Positions 18,362 through 27,932 of a stretch of 64,000 nt of DNA are shown one piece after another. How positions within the stretch are numbered: the stretch's first letter is position 1; the number at the start of each line of letters is the position of its first letter. The DNA comes from Jejuia pallidilutea. Lineage in GTDB: Bacteria > Bacteroidota > Bacteroidia > Flavobacteriales > Flavobacteriaceae. Below the pieces are notes generated by a model. It searched no databases, had not been told where the DNA came from, and was given only the letters and a program-made list of their open reading frames with translations. The stretch is taken from NCBI RefSeq assembly GCF_002973595.1, contig NZ_PVEO01000004.1, positions 186,001 to 250,000 on the forward strand, written 5' to 3'. Both the position numbers and the translations under genes were made by a program.

Positions 18362-19822
18362 ATGAAAAGATATACAATAAAAATATTAATAATGGTTCCA
18401 ATGCTACTAGCTGTATTATCATCTTGTGATGATTATTTACAACTGGAGCCTCAAGATAATTTAATACAACAGGAGTTTTGGCAGAATAAAGAACAGGTTG
18501 CCTCTGCTGTTGCTGGTTGTTACGCTTCCATGAACCAATCTGGTTTTACCGATAGGATTTTAAAGTGGGGAGAACTTAGAGCAGAAATGCTAGTGTCCTT
18601 AAGAGCAGGAGGAAACGAGCAAAATATGATGCGAAATTTTATTATTCCTACTAATGGTTTAGTGAATTGGGCCGATTTTTACGAAACTATAAATTACTGT
18701 AATTTAGTATTAGAATTTGCAGATGCGGCCAAAGAAAAAGATTTATCATTCACAAACCAAGAATTAGCAAACTACAAAGCAGAAGTTTTAACTATACGTG
18801 CACTAGTATATTTTATACTAGTAAAAAATTTCAAAGAAGTACCATTAGTACTAACGGCCACTTCAAACAGTCAAGTAGATTTTTATCCTGCAAAGAGCAC
18901 AGAGGATGAGGTTATTGCACAAATTATCTCAGATTTAAAAATAGCTGTACAAGATTTAAATTTAGGTTATTCGCAATCTGCTGCTTACGATAAAGGTAGA
19001 ATGACCAAAGGCGCTGCATTAGCAATTTTAGCAGATGTTTATTTATGGAACGGGCAATACAACGAATGTATAGTCGCAACCCAAGATATTATCGATTCTG
19101 GCAGATATAGTTTGGTGGAAGGATCAGACTGGTTTAATGAAATATTTTTTGAAGGTAATTCGGTAGAAGGTATTTTCGAACTTCAATTTAGCGATTTAAA
19201 TCGAACATATCAAAGCTCATTTTATGTTGGGAGTCCAATTTATGCACCATTCCCAGAAATTAGGCAAGTTTATGCTGGCTACCCAGACGATGTAAGAACA
19301 AATTTTGCAACTTTTGATCTAGAGCAAAATACCGTATTTAAATTTGCCGGAGTAGACGAAACAGGAGTATACCGCGGACAGCAAGAATTTTTTAATACGT
19401 TTATATTTTATAGATATGCAGAAGTGCTCTTAATGCAAGCCGAGGCATATTTATTATCAACCGAAAACAAAAACTTAGATAGAGCGGCAAATCTTATAGA
19501 AATGGTACACCAACGTTCAACTGGAGCTCCTCTGGAAGTTCCTATTGATGAAGTTTCATTGTTAAATGCTTTACTATTGGAACGACAAAAAGAATTTGCA
19601 TTCGAAGCTAAAAGATGGTACGATTTATTACGTTTTGCCCGCAGGAACAATTTCCAAGACCAATATTTAATAACGGACTTGGCGGATATTAAAAGTAGTG
19701 CAGATGATTACGAATTGATTTTGAGTTTTTACTCAGATAAAGAATCGTATTTTCTGCCTATTTTTCAAAATGAGGTGGATTTAAATCCTAATTTGGAACA
19801 AAACCCCTATTACGAAAACTAA
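18362..19822 (+). CDS. SusD/RagB-family outer-membrane lipoprotein (fasciclin operon, first)
   Basis: A 486-residue surface lipoprotein (lipobox LSSC, cysteine near residue 22, followed by DDYLQLEPQDN). The SusD fold is indicated by TPR-like helices (ALVYFILVKNFKEVPLV near 150) and the C-terminal signature ERQKEFAFEAKRWYDLLRFAR near residue 405. SusD proteins cap SusC and bind the incoming glycan. It is 22 bp after its SusC partner and 12 bp before the next fasciclin gene, so it is clearly part of one operon. Substrate unknown. Confidence 0.93.
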   Translation: MKRYTIKILIMVPMLLAVLSSCDDYLQLEPQDNLIQQEFWQNKEQVASAVAGCYASMNQSGFTDRILKWGELRAEMLVSLRAGGNEQNMMRNFIIPTNGLVNWADFYETINYCNLVLEFADAAKEKDLSFTNQELANYKAEVLTIRALVYFILVKNFKEVPLVLTATSNSQVDFYPAKSTEDEVIAQIISDLKIAVQDLNLGYSQSAAYDKGRMTKGAALAILADVYLWNGQYNECIVATQDIIDSGRYSLVEGSDWFNEIFFEGNSVEGIFELQFSDLNRTYQSSFYVGSPIYAPFPEIRQVYAGYPDDVRTNFATFDLEQNTVFKFAGVDETGVYRGQQEFFNTFIFYRYAEVLLMQAEAYLLSTENKNLDRAANLIEMVHQRSTGAPLEVPIDEVSLLNALLLERQKEFAFEAKRWYDLLRFARRNNFQDQYLITDLADIKSSADDYELILSFYSDKESYFLPIFQNEVDLNPNLEQNPYYEN

Positions 19823-19834
19823 AAAAAATAAATT

Positions 19835-21460
19835 ATGGAAACCAAAAAATTAATGACATGGATTGTAGGTTTATGTGTGTTTATGTTATTCCTAAATGCA
19901 TGTAACGATGATCTCGAAGACACAACGTTCTTTACTACGGACGAGATGACTATTATTGGAACTCTAGAATCAAATCCAGAGAAATTTTCATTATACCTAG
20001 AAATTCTGGAAAAAACAGAGTATTACAACGCTTTAAAAAGTTATGGTAACTATACGTGTTTTGCACCAACCAACGAAGCAATACTTAAATACATACAAGA
20101 AAACTTTAATGCAAACTCTATCGATGAGCTTTCATCTGAACAAGATATTGAGTTTTTAAAGGTTTTGGTAAAGTTCCATACTATGCCATCTGGACGACTT
20201 ACTAGTAGCTTTATTGAAGGAAGACTTCCTGATACTACCTATACAGGAGATTATTTAACAACATCCTTTTTAAGAGGAGGTGGTATTTCTAATGTAGAGA
20301 TAAATAGAGAGGTAGGTTTAGAACAATACGATATTCGCACTAATAATGGAGTTATACATGCTATAAATGGTGTAATGTCGCCATTTGTTGACCCAGTTCC
20401 TGCAGCTATGGAGAAAGCAGGAAAGCACAATATTTTTGTTGAAGCAATGAAACAAACAGGATATTACGAAATTTTTTCAGTCATTTTTGCTGATAATGGT
20501 TCTAAAAATAACTTTACAATATTGGCAGAGTCAGACGAGGTTTATGCTAAAGAAGGTATTAATTCGTTTGAAGATTTAGTTGCAAGAATATCGCCCAGTG
20601 ATTCTGATTTTACAAACCCAGATAACGACTTAAATAGATATGTAGGATATCATGCAACAAAGAACTTTTTGTACACCGCAGATTTTCCAGAAGATGCATT
20701 TATAAACACAGTATTGCCTAGAAATGCCATTAAGTCTTTTAAGACCGATAAGGAATTAAGATTAAATGAAACAGAAACAGGCGTTGATGATACCTGGACA
20801 TCTATAATAACATCTGAAAGTAATTACCCTTCGAAAAATGGTGTTTATCATACCGTTGATAAATTATTCACAATTTTTGTTCCAAAGCCTAAACATATCA
20901 TCTTTGATGTAATTAGCGATCAACCAGAATATCAATCTAGACTAATTCGTTCGCACCAAAAGGTGCCTAGTACGGCATGGGAGTTTATACGCTGGTTCCC
21001 CGAGAAAGACGTTAGATACTTAAGACAAAGTAAAAACTCAAATATCGACCACACAGTGCTGGATATTGCTGGTGTTGCATGGTTTGAATTTGATACCCCA
21101 GTAATTCCAAAGGGAAAGTACGAAATGTTGGTAATGGGTAACGGCGGTAACGGAGCGCGTGCCATCTTTCAAATATACTTTGATGGCGAACCAATTGGTT
21201 CTGTGTATAACATGACCCTTAGAGCAGGTGATATAGGATGGCCAGACGAAACTTTAATGGATTCGAGAGGTTGGAGATTAGGGTATGAAGAATATGTAGA
21301 TAATAAAGGGGTTTCGCAAGCTGAAAAATCAGGTAACAGTAGATTTATTGTATCTAGGGAATTACTAATTCCAGAACAAAAACGACATGTTGTAAGGTTT
21401 GAAACCTTAAAATCTGGAAATAGCCCTATAGATTTTATAGAGTGGATTCCAGTAGACTAA
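19835..21460 (+). CDS. two-FAS1 lipoprotein with C-terminal beta-sandwich-like domain
   Basis: A 541-residue lipoprotein (lipobox LNAC near residue 23). Two fasciclin domains are visible: the first with YTCFAPTNEAIL near residue 72 and ending in GVIHAINGVMSP near 174, the second about 190-350 with NNFTILAESDEVYA and ending in GVYHTVDKLFTIF. The remaining 190 residues (about 352-541) are not fasciclin. They are glycine- and aromatic-rich (KYEMLVMGNGGNGAR, IYFDGEPIG) and end in PIDFIEWIPVD, reminiscent of the last strand of carbohydrate-binding beta-sandwich modules. It may bind a glycan and present it to the SusC/SusD pairs on either side. No enzyme motif was seen. Confidence 0.8.
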   Translation: METKKLMTWIVGLCVFMLFLNACNDDLEDTTFFTTDEMTIIGTLESNPEKFSLYLEILEKTEYYNALKSYGNYTCFAPTNEAILKYIQENFNANSIDELSSEQDIEFLKVLVKFHTMPSGRLTSSFIEGRLPDTTYTGDYLTTSFLRGGGISNVEINREVGLEQYDIRTNNGVIHAINGVMSPFVDPVPAAMEKAGKHNIFVEAMKQTGYYEIFSVIFADNGSKNNFTILAESDEVYAKEGINSFEDLVARISPSDSDFTNPDNDLNRYVGYHATKNFLYTADFPEDAFINTVLPRNAIKSFKTDKELRLNETETGVDDTWTSIITSESNYPSKNGVYHTVDKLFTIFVPKPKHIIFDVISDQPEYQSRLIRSHQKVPSTAWEFIRWFPEKDVRYLRQSKNSNIDHTVLDIAGVAWFEFDTPVIPKGKYEMLVMGNGGNGARAIFQIYFDGEPIGSVYNMTLRAGDIGWPDETLMDSRGWRLGYEEYVDNKGVSQAEKSGNSRFIVSRELLIPEQKRHVVRFETLKSGNSPIDFIEWIPVD

Positions 21461-21488
21461 TTTAAATACTTTAATTAAAGAACTTATA

Positions 21489-23009
21489 ATGAAAAATAGA
21501 AATAATACCATTGTTAACTTTGGCCTTATTATGCTTCTAATTTGCTTGTTTACGGCTATTGGTTGTAAAGACGATGCTTGGGATGACCATTACGAGCAAC
21601 TAGACTCTAGGTTAGAGAATAACATTCTTTCAATCCTTTCAGAGGATTCTAACTATTCAACATTTGTACAATATCTCAATCAAACAGGTTATAATGAAGA
21701 ATTGGCATCTGCCCAAGCATACACAGTTTGGGCGCCTAATAACGCCGCTTTCGAGCAGGTTCCAACTGCGATTCTAAACGATCCAGATTTGCTAAAGCAA
21801 CTCATAGGAAACCATATAAGTTTGTTCTCCTATAATACCGCTCATAATGATGAGGTTTTGGTTAAGATGTTTAATGATAAGTATGTTGAATTTATAAATA
21901 CAAATGGGGATTCTAGTTTTGGAGGTGTTAATTTAGTAGAAAAGGATATTTTAGCTTCTAACGGGGTTCTGCACACTATAAATGAGGTTATTGATGTAAA
22001 TCCTAATATTTGGGGTTACTTAAATGATAATGTTGAAAGATACCCTAAATTAATGGCGTATTTAAGCCAATTTAATGAAACAGCTTTTGATGAGGCAAAT
22101 AGCGTAAAAATAGGTACCAATACCTTAGGACAGCCGGTATACGACTCAATATATACTACTACCAATACGTATTTTAAAACAATTGGCGATTTAAGTTCAG
22201 AAGAAGAACGTTTTTCTTTTATTGGTTTAACTGATGATGCATACGAAAGCATCTTCGATATTTTTGATGATTATTACAATCATCCATTAGTAGATTCTGT
22301 TAAGAATAAAACAGAGAAAACCATTTTTAGAAATTTAAACTTTCCGCAAGTAGACCCAGACAATTTAAACGGTACTACTATTACTTCAACTACAGGTAGC
22401 GAGGTTATGCTGGATCCCAGTTTAATTGTTGAAAATATTGAGTTAAGTAATGGTAATGTGTTTGTAGTAAACGAATTAGACTTTGATCCTAGAGGTGTGA
22501 TTTACAAACCAATTAGGTACGAAATAGAAAATACAGAAAAAAGAACTACAGGCTCTTTAACAGATTTTTCAATACAAAAAAGATATGATATAACGGCCTC
22601 TGAAGAATTTACAAATGAGATTACTTTGTTAGAAAATCCAACACCTGGAGATACTAATAATTTTTTCGAAATAACATTTAGCAATGTACTTGCTGCTAGT
22701 TACAAGTTAAATTTAAAGTTCACTCCAGTAGGAGCCACACAAGACACAAAATTAAAATTTCAGTTCAGTTATATTCGTTCCAATTTTCGTCCTACAATAG
22801 AAGAAATAGGGCCTATAGTAGTTAGTAATTTAGAAGATGGTGTTGTAACAATTGGCGATACTTTCGATTTTTCATTCTATGCTACCGGACAGGAGGACGA
22901 TTACTTCTTTGTGAAACTAAAAGTAATAGTAGATGTAAGTGAACCAGAGCTTTTATTGTACGACCGCCGTTTCGGTATCGATTATGCAGAATTAGTTCCA
23001 ACAGAATAA
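21489..23009 (+). CDS. FAS1 lipoprotein with C-terminal beta-rich domain
   Basis: A 506-residue lipoprotein (lipobox IGC near residue 26). The first fasciclin domain is clear (YTVWAPNNAAFEQVP near residue 78, closing with GVLHTINEVIDV near 160). A second, less conserved domain occupies about 170-335, with FSFIGLTDDAYESI in place of the usual APTNDAF and NVFVVNELDF near its end. The C-terminal 165 residues are beta-rich and finish with GIDYAELVPTE. This parallels the PIDFIEWIPVD ending of the preceding gene, although the two domains otherwise differ. It lies 28 bp after that gene and 37 bp before the second SusC. Likely role: surface glycan or protein binding. Confidence 0.78.
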   Translation: MKNRNNTIVNFGLIMLLICLFTAIGCKDDAWDDHYEQLDSRLENNILSILSEDSNYSTFVQYLNQTGYNEELASAQAYTVWAPNNAAFEQVPTAILNDPDLLKQLIGNHISLFSYNTAHNDEVLVKMFNDKYVEFINTNGDSSFGGVNLVEKDILASNGVLHTINEVIDVNPNIWGYLNDNVERYPKLMAYLSQFNETAFDEANSVKIGTNTLGQPVYDSIYTTTNTYFKTIGDLSSEEERFSFIGLTDDAYESIFDIFDDYYNHPLVDSVKNKTEKTIFRNLNFPQVDPDNLNGTTITSTTGSEVMLDPSLIVENIELSNGNVFVVNELDFDPRGVIYKPIRYEIENTEKRTTGSLTDFSIQKRYDITASEEFTNEITLLENPTPGDTNNFFEITFSNVLAASYKLNLKFTPVGATQDTKLKFQFSYIRSNFRPTIEEIGPIVVSNLEDGVVTIGDTFDFSFYATGQEDDYFFVKLKVIVDVSEPELLLYDRRFGIDYAELVPTE

Positions 23010-23046
23010 TTAATACAACCTAAAACTAAATATCAATTATCTGATC

Positions 23047-26000
23047 ATGATGAAAATAAAAAATACATATTTACTGCTTTTCATTTTATTTTTCGGAATC
23101 ACTTTTGCATTGCGAGGACAGGAAAGTACCAATTTAAGCGTTACAGGAACGGTAATAGATGCCAGGGATAAACAACCTTTAGCTGGAATAAACATTCGTA
23201 TTGGTGCATACGCTTCTGTTACTACAAACAAAGAAGGTAAGTTTACAATAAAGGTTCCCGATCCTAGGGTTACGCTTATTGTGTCTAATCCAGATTACAA
23301 AACAAAAGAAGTAGCGCTTAAAGGAAGAACAGATGTTGAAATTGAGTTGCACAATACAGATTTTAATTCGTATTACGAACAAGACGTTCATATGCTATTA
23401 AATGGTAAATCCAACGCTTCTATTGTTAACGCTATTTCTACAAAAGAAGGTGATATTGCAACACCTAGAGAATCTTTTGCCAATATTATTAATGGAGAAT
23501 TAAGTGGTATGCGCTCCATTATGCGTTCTGGAGTACCAGGAATAGGAGCAAACATGTTTATTAGAGGTTATAATACTATTAACGGAACAACCCAGCCATT
23601 AGTTATTGTTGATGGTATGATGATAGAAACAAACACTTTTGTTAACAACGATTTAATTGGTGGCTACAGCTACGATCCATTATCTGATATTAACCCCAAG
23701 GATATTGCCAATATTACTGTAATAAAGGATGCAGCATCTATTTATGGTTCTAGGGCAGCAAACGGTGTGATACTTATAGAAACAAACAAGGCCGAGGGTG
23801 TAACAACAAAAATTGATTTTTACGTTCAAGGGGGCTTAAATTTTCAGCCCAATAACTTGCCAATGATGAATAGCAAACAGTTTAGATCGTTTTTATCTAA
23901 CCAATTGAACGATTCAGGACTCTATTCAGTAGACGAAATTAGTAGGTTACCATTTTTTAATAACAACCAGGAGTTTGAAGATTACGAAAGGTATCATAAT
24001 GAAACCAATTGGCAGGATGAGGTGTTTAATAACAATTATGTAAACGACTACTATTTAAAAGTAACAGGGGGCGATGAAATTTCTAAATACGGGCTATCTA
24101 TTGGGTATACAACTAATAAAGGTGTTGTTGAGAATTCTAGTTTCGACAGGTTTACCACACGATTTAATGCTGAAACAAGTATTTCAGAAAAATTATTTTT
24201 AAATACAAATTTAAGTGTAAGTTATACTAATAGAGATGTTTTTGATGATGGTTTATTAAGCTCCTCACCAATTTTTTCAGCACTCAACAAATCTCCATTT
24301 TTAGCTCCTTTTGTTCCAAATGCAGATGGAGTAGTAACAGGTGTTTACGAGGATGTAGATAATATTGGTGGTTTTAGTAATCCTGTGGCTATTACAGATA
24401 ATACAATTTTTGCAGCTAAAGATTATAACTTATTTGGTAACTTTAAAATTTCTTATAAGATTTCAGATAAGTTAACATTTAGTACTTTAATAGGTGCCAA
24501 TTATATTAAAAACAGACAGAAAGTATTTTTACCAGATTTAGGTTTATCTACAGAATTTAACGCATTTGGAGACGAACAGGTAAGAACTTCTAAAGTGAGT
24601 GCCGAAAGTTTATTTTCTTTATACAACGATACAAGACTAAATTATGTGTTTAACGTAGACGATATTCACAATTTTTCTTTAAACCTTGGTGTACGTTACA
24701 ATCAAAACAATTACGAAAATTCTTTTTCTACCAGTGGAAATGCTGGAGATGATCAATTCACTAATTTACAAAGTGGAGATCGTTTAACCTTTGTAACATC
24801 TGGTAGCATTGGCAACTGGAACTACGGATCTATTTATGCCAATGCAGATTATTCATTTTTAAATAAGTTTTTTGTAAGCTATAATCTTGCAATAGATGCG
24901 TCTTCACGTTTTGGGGATGATAAATCTGCTGGGTTTTTTCCAGGTATTGGAGCTGCTTGGTTAGTTTCATCTGAAAAATTTATGTCTAATCTTCCTTCCG
25001 TTGATCAATTAAAACTTCGTGTAAGTTATGGATTAACAGGTAACGATGGTGTTGGAAACTACAACGCAGAATCTTATTTTGTCTCAACAAGATTTTTAGA
25101 AGGAACAGGTTTGGTTAACGGTAATATTGCTAATAGTTCTATTAGATGGGAGGAAACTGCCAAAGCAAATTTAGGGTTAGACATAGGTTTATTTAATGAG
25201 CGATTATCGTTGAATTTAGATTACTTTAATAATGTTAGTGAAGGGTTGTTAAACTTAAATGAAACTAGTCCAATTTTTGGAAGTGAAGGCTTTTTAAATA
25301 ACGACGGTAGAATAAAAAATACCGGTTTTGAATTAGGTTTGAATGCTAGAATTTTCAATACAAGTAATTTTAGTTGGGATATAGGCGGTAATATTTCAAC
25401 ATACAAAAATGAGATTCTTTCATTACCCGGAAATCAGCAAATAAACAATATTGAAGGAGTAAATGCTACTATACTAAATCAAGAAGGTAGTCCTCTAGGT
25501 CTATTTTATGGGTATAAAACAGATGGTATTTATAACGATGCTGCTGAAGCTACCTCAGCTGGTTTAAATTGGACAGACCCTCAAGGTTTTCAAAGACCAT
25601 TTGTGGCTGGAGATGTACGATTTGTAAATACAAATGCTTCAGATAATGTAATTAATGAAGATGACAGAGTAGTGATTGGAGATCCCAACCCAGATTTTAC
25701 AGGAATGATTTACAATACATTTACTTATAAAAAACTTAGTTTGTCTGCTGTATTTTCTTTTAGCCAAGGTAACGATGTTTACAATGCTTTAAGATGGCAA
25801 AACGAGTCTATGAGTGGTGTATCAAATCAAAGTTTAGCTACTGTAAATCGTTGGCAAGTAAGTAATCAAAACACTAACATTCCCAGAGCCGTTTATGGAG
25901 ATGCTCCTGGTAATTCTAGATTTTCAGATAGATGGATTGAAGATGGTTCGTTTATACGTCTTAAAACCTTATCATTGTCTTACAGTCCAGAAATTTTCAA

Positions 26001-26163
26001 TGCAACATTTTATGTAACGGCAAATAACATTATAACTTTTACAGACTATTTAGGTTTTGATCCCGAATTTAGTACTTCACAGGTAAGTTATTTGCAGGGT
26101 ATTGATGCTGGTTTTACACCACAATACAGTTCAGTATTAATTGGAGTTAGAGTAGGATTATAA
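23047..26163 (+). CDS. SusC/RagA-family TonB-dependent transporter (fasciclin operon, second)
   Basis: A 1038-residue outer-membrane importer with signal peptide (about 1-24), an N-terminal carboxypeptidase-regulatory-like domain (GTVIDARDKQPLAGINI), a plug (MFIRGYNTING, LVIVDGMMI, VIKDAASIYGSRAANGV) and a barrel. The region that normally reads EVVVVGYG between these domains is instead NSYYEQDVHMLLNGKSN, so a standard TonB box is not recognisable. It is not a near copy of the first SusC in the operon, which suggests two different ligands or two sizes of ligand. Its SusD partner follows after 28 bp. ATG at 23047 is followed at once by another ATG, so the start could shift by one codon. Confidence 0.92.
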   Translation: MMKIKNTYLLLFILFFGITFALRGQESTNLSVTGTVIDARDKQPLAGINIRIGAYASVTTNKEGKFTIKVPDPRVTLIVSNPDYKTKEVALKGRTDVEIELHNTDFNSYYEQDVHMLLNGKSNASIVNAISTKEGDIATPRESFANIINGELSGMRSIMRSGVPGIGANMFIRGYNTINGTTQPLVIVDGMMIETNTFVNNDLIGGYSYDPLSDINPKDIANITVIKDAASIYGSRAANGVILIETNKAEGVTTKIDFYVQGGLNFQPNNLPMMNSKQFRSFLSNQLNDSGLYSVDEISRLPFFNNNQEFEDYERYHNETNWQDEVFNNNYVNDYYLKVTGGDEISKYGLSIGYTTNKGVVENSSFDRFTTRFNAETSISEKLFLNTNLSVSYTNRDVFDDGLLSSSPIFSALNKSPFLAPFVPNADGVVTGVYEDVDNIGGFSNPVAITDNTIFAAKDYNLFGNFKISYKISDKLTFSTLIGANYIKNRQKVFLPDLGLSTEFNAFGDEQVRTSKVSAESLFSLYNDTRLNYVFNVDDIHNFSLNLGVRYNQNNYENSFSTSGNAGDDQFTNLQSGDRLTFVTSGSIGNWNYGSIYANADYSFLNKFFVSYNLAIDASSRFGDDKSAGFFPGIGAAWLVSSEKFMSNLPSVDQLKLRVSYGLTGNDGVGNYNAESYFVSTRFLEGTGLVNGNIANSSIRWEETAKANLGLDIGLFNERLSLNLDYFNNVSEGLLNLNETSPIFGSEGFLNNDGRIKNTGFELGLNARIFNTSNFSWDIGGNISTYKNEILSLPGNQQINNIEGVNATILNQEGSPLGLFYGYKTDGIYNDAAEATSAGLNWTDPQGFQRPFVAGDVRFVNTNASDNVINEDDRVVIGDPNPDFTGMIYNTFTYKKLSLSAVFSFSQGNDVYNALRWQNESMSGVSNQSLATVNRWQVSNQNTNIPRAVYGDAPGNSRFSDRWIEDGSFIRLKTLSLSYSPEIFNATFYVTANNIITFTDYLGFDPEFSTSQVSYLQGIDAGFTPQYSSVLIGVRVGL

Positions 26164-26191
26164 AAAAGTAAAAAAAATAAAAACATATATA

Positions 26192-27808
26192 ATGAAAAGA
26201 TATATAAATATTACGTTACTATTACTCTTTGGTTTGGCGGTGTTTACTTCCTGTGAAAGCTTGTTGGACGTTGATCCAGAAGAAGTTGTACTTTCTGATG
26301 ATTACTTAGGAGATAGCGAATTAGATGCAAGATCAGCTTTATTTGGTGTATTGTCCCAAATGCAAGAGCTAACAGGGCAGTATGTTGTGTTGGGAGAACT
26401 ACGAGCAGATCTAGTTAACGTAAATTCTAGAACAGCAGACGAGTTAAGACAAATAAGTAAGCATGAGGTAGAAGAAGGCAATAGCTATTCAGACCCTACG
26501 GCATTATTTGCCATCATAAACAATTGTAATTTTGCTATTGAAGGTATTGATACTGAGGCTTATGAAAATTTATTGCTAGACGATTATGCATCTATACTTA
26601 GAATTAGAGTTTGGGCACAAATGCAAATTTTAATACACTACGGTAAACTTCCGTACATTACAGAGCCTATAAGAACCAATGACGATTTAGAAAAGAATTA
26701 TCCGTTATTAACCATTAATGAGGCTATTGATCAACTTATATTAGATTTACAACCCATTACAGGTGTAGAAAATGTAACCAAATATGAAAATTCGTTAGGG
26801 TTTAACATATTTAAAATGATTCCTAATCAAGATATTTTACTAGGCGATTTAAATTTATGGAAAGGTAATTATGTAGAGGCAGCTATACACTACAAGCAAT
26901 TTTTAGATGATAATGTTAGTGGAGGTGGAAATTTTTACAACTTAACTAGTCAATATGGGGCTATTACAACGCAATCTGGTGGAAATTATAACGTAAGGAA
27001 CAATTGGGAAAATATTTATCAAGAAAACATTCAGAACAATGTGGTTATTAATTATGTTGCTTTCGATGATCAGTATAGACAACCAAATAGCGCATTTTCT
27101 ATTTTAATGAACGAAATAAAGCCTTCTGCCCTTGCCATTTTAAAATGGGGCGCTCAGTTTAAAGCATTTGAAGGCGAACGATACGAACTAGGCGATAATA
27201 GAGCAGAAGCATCTTACGAAGGCGAAGGAGACTTAGCTATAATTACAAAATACCAATACGAATATTTTGTTTGGAATAGAGTAGTAAAGATTTATTTAAG
27301 ATATGCCGAAGCTATAAATTATGCAGGTTTCCCAGATCAGGCCTTAACTATAGTAAATGGTATTTTTAACAATCCAGGTGTAGAGCCAAAAGATGCGCCG
27401 ATTTTTGATAATGACGAGGGGTATTTAAATTTTGATGTAGACCAATATTTTAACACCAATTCTAGCGACGAGCCCATATCTGGTAATTTAGGTGTTAGAG
27501 GACGCGTTTCTATGGAGCCAGTAACTGTTAATGAAGATTTAACTGAGGCAGAGAAAATAGAAGAAGTAGGTATGCTTATATTAGAAGAAGCGGCTCTAGA
27601 ACTTGCTTTTGAAGGCAACAGATGGGAGGACTTAATGCGTTTTGCGCTTAGAAGTAACGATGCTAGTATTTTGGCAAATGCCGTTGCTGATAAGTTTGAA
27701 ACTTCGGGAGATGATGCAGGAGCTGCAGCTATACAGGCTAAATTAATGAATCCGGAAAATTGGTTTTTACCGTTAACTATTCCAAGTAATTTTTCATCTG
27801 GTAATTAA
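26192..27808 (+). CDS. SusD/RagB-family outer-membrane lipoprotein (fasciclin operon, second)
   Basis: A 538-residue lipoprotein (lipobox FTSC near residue 21, followed by ESLLDVDPEE). SusD-like helices include LRIRVWAQMQILIHYGKLPYI near residue 140, and the C-terminal signature ELAFEGNRWEDLMRFALRS lies near 470. It ends with MNPENWFLPLTIPSN, the typical C-terminal region of SusD proteins. It should cap the SusC encoded just upstream. It is the last gene of the operon and a terminator hairpin follows 93 bp later. Ligand unknown. Confidence 0.92.
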   Translation: MKRYINITLLLLFGLAVFTSCESLLDVDPEEVVLSDDYLGDSELDARSALFGVLSQMQELTGQYVVLGELRADLVNVNSRTADELRQISKHEVEEGNSYSDPTALFAIINNCNFAIEGIDTEAYENLLLDDYASILRIRVWAQMQILIHYGKLPYITEPIRTNDDLEKNYPLLTINEAIDQLILDLQPITGVENVTKYENSLGFNIFKMIPNQDILLGDLNLWKGNYVEAAIHYKQFLDDNVSGGGNFYNLTSQYGAITTQSGGNYNVRNNWENIYQENIQNNVVINYVAFDDQYRQPNSAFSILMNEIKPSALAILKWGAQFKAFEGERYELGDNRAEASYEGEGDLAIITKYQYEYFVWNRVVKIYLRYAEAINYAGFPDQALTIVNGIFNNPGVEPKDAPIFDNDEGYLNFDVDQYFNTNSSDEPISGNLGVRGRVSMEPVTVNEDLTEAEKIEEVGMLILEEAALELAFEGNRWEDLMRFALRSNDASILANAVADKFETSGDDAGAAAIQAKLMNPENWFLPLTIPSNFSSGN

Positions 27809-27900
27809 ACTTATACCTTAGTTTTCTTAACAGAAGTTTAATTTATATTAATAATAAAGAATAAACGTAAAGTAAAAAACACTTTTTCAATTAATACAAA

Positions 27901-27932
27901 ACGTCATAAATTTATTTTTATGGCGTTTTTTT
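27901..27932 (+). terminator. rho-independent terminator of the fasciclin-SUS operon
   Basis: ACGTCATAAA pairs with TTTATGGCGT (one G-T wobble) around a 6-base loop and is followed by a run of seven T. It lies 93 bp beyond the second SusD stop codon. Confidence 0.75.
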
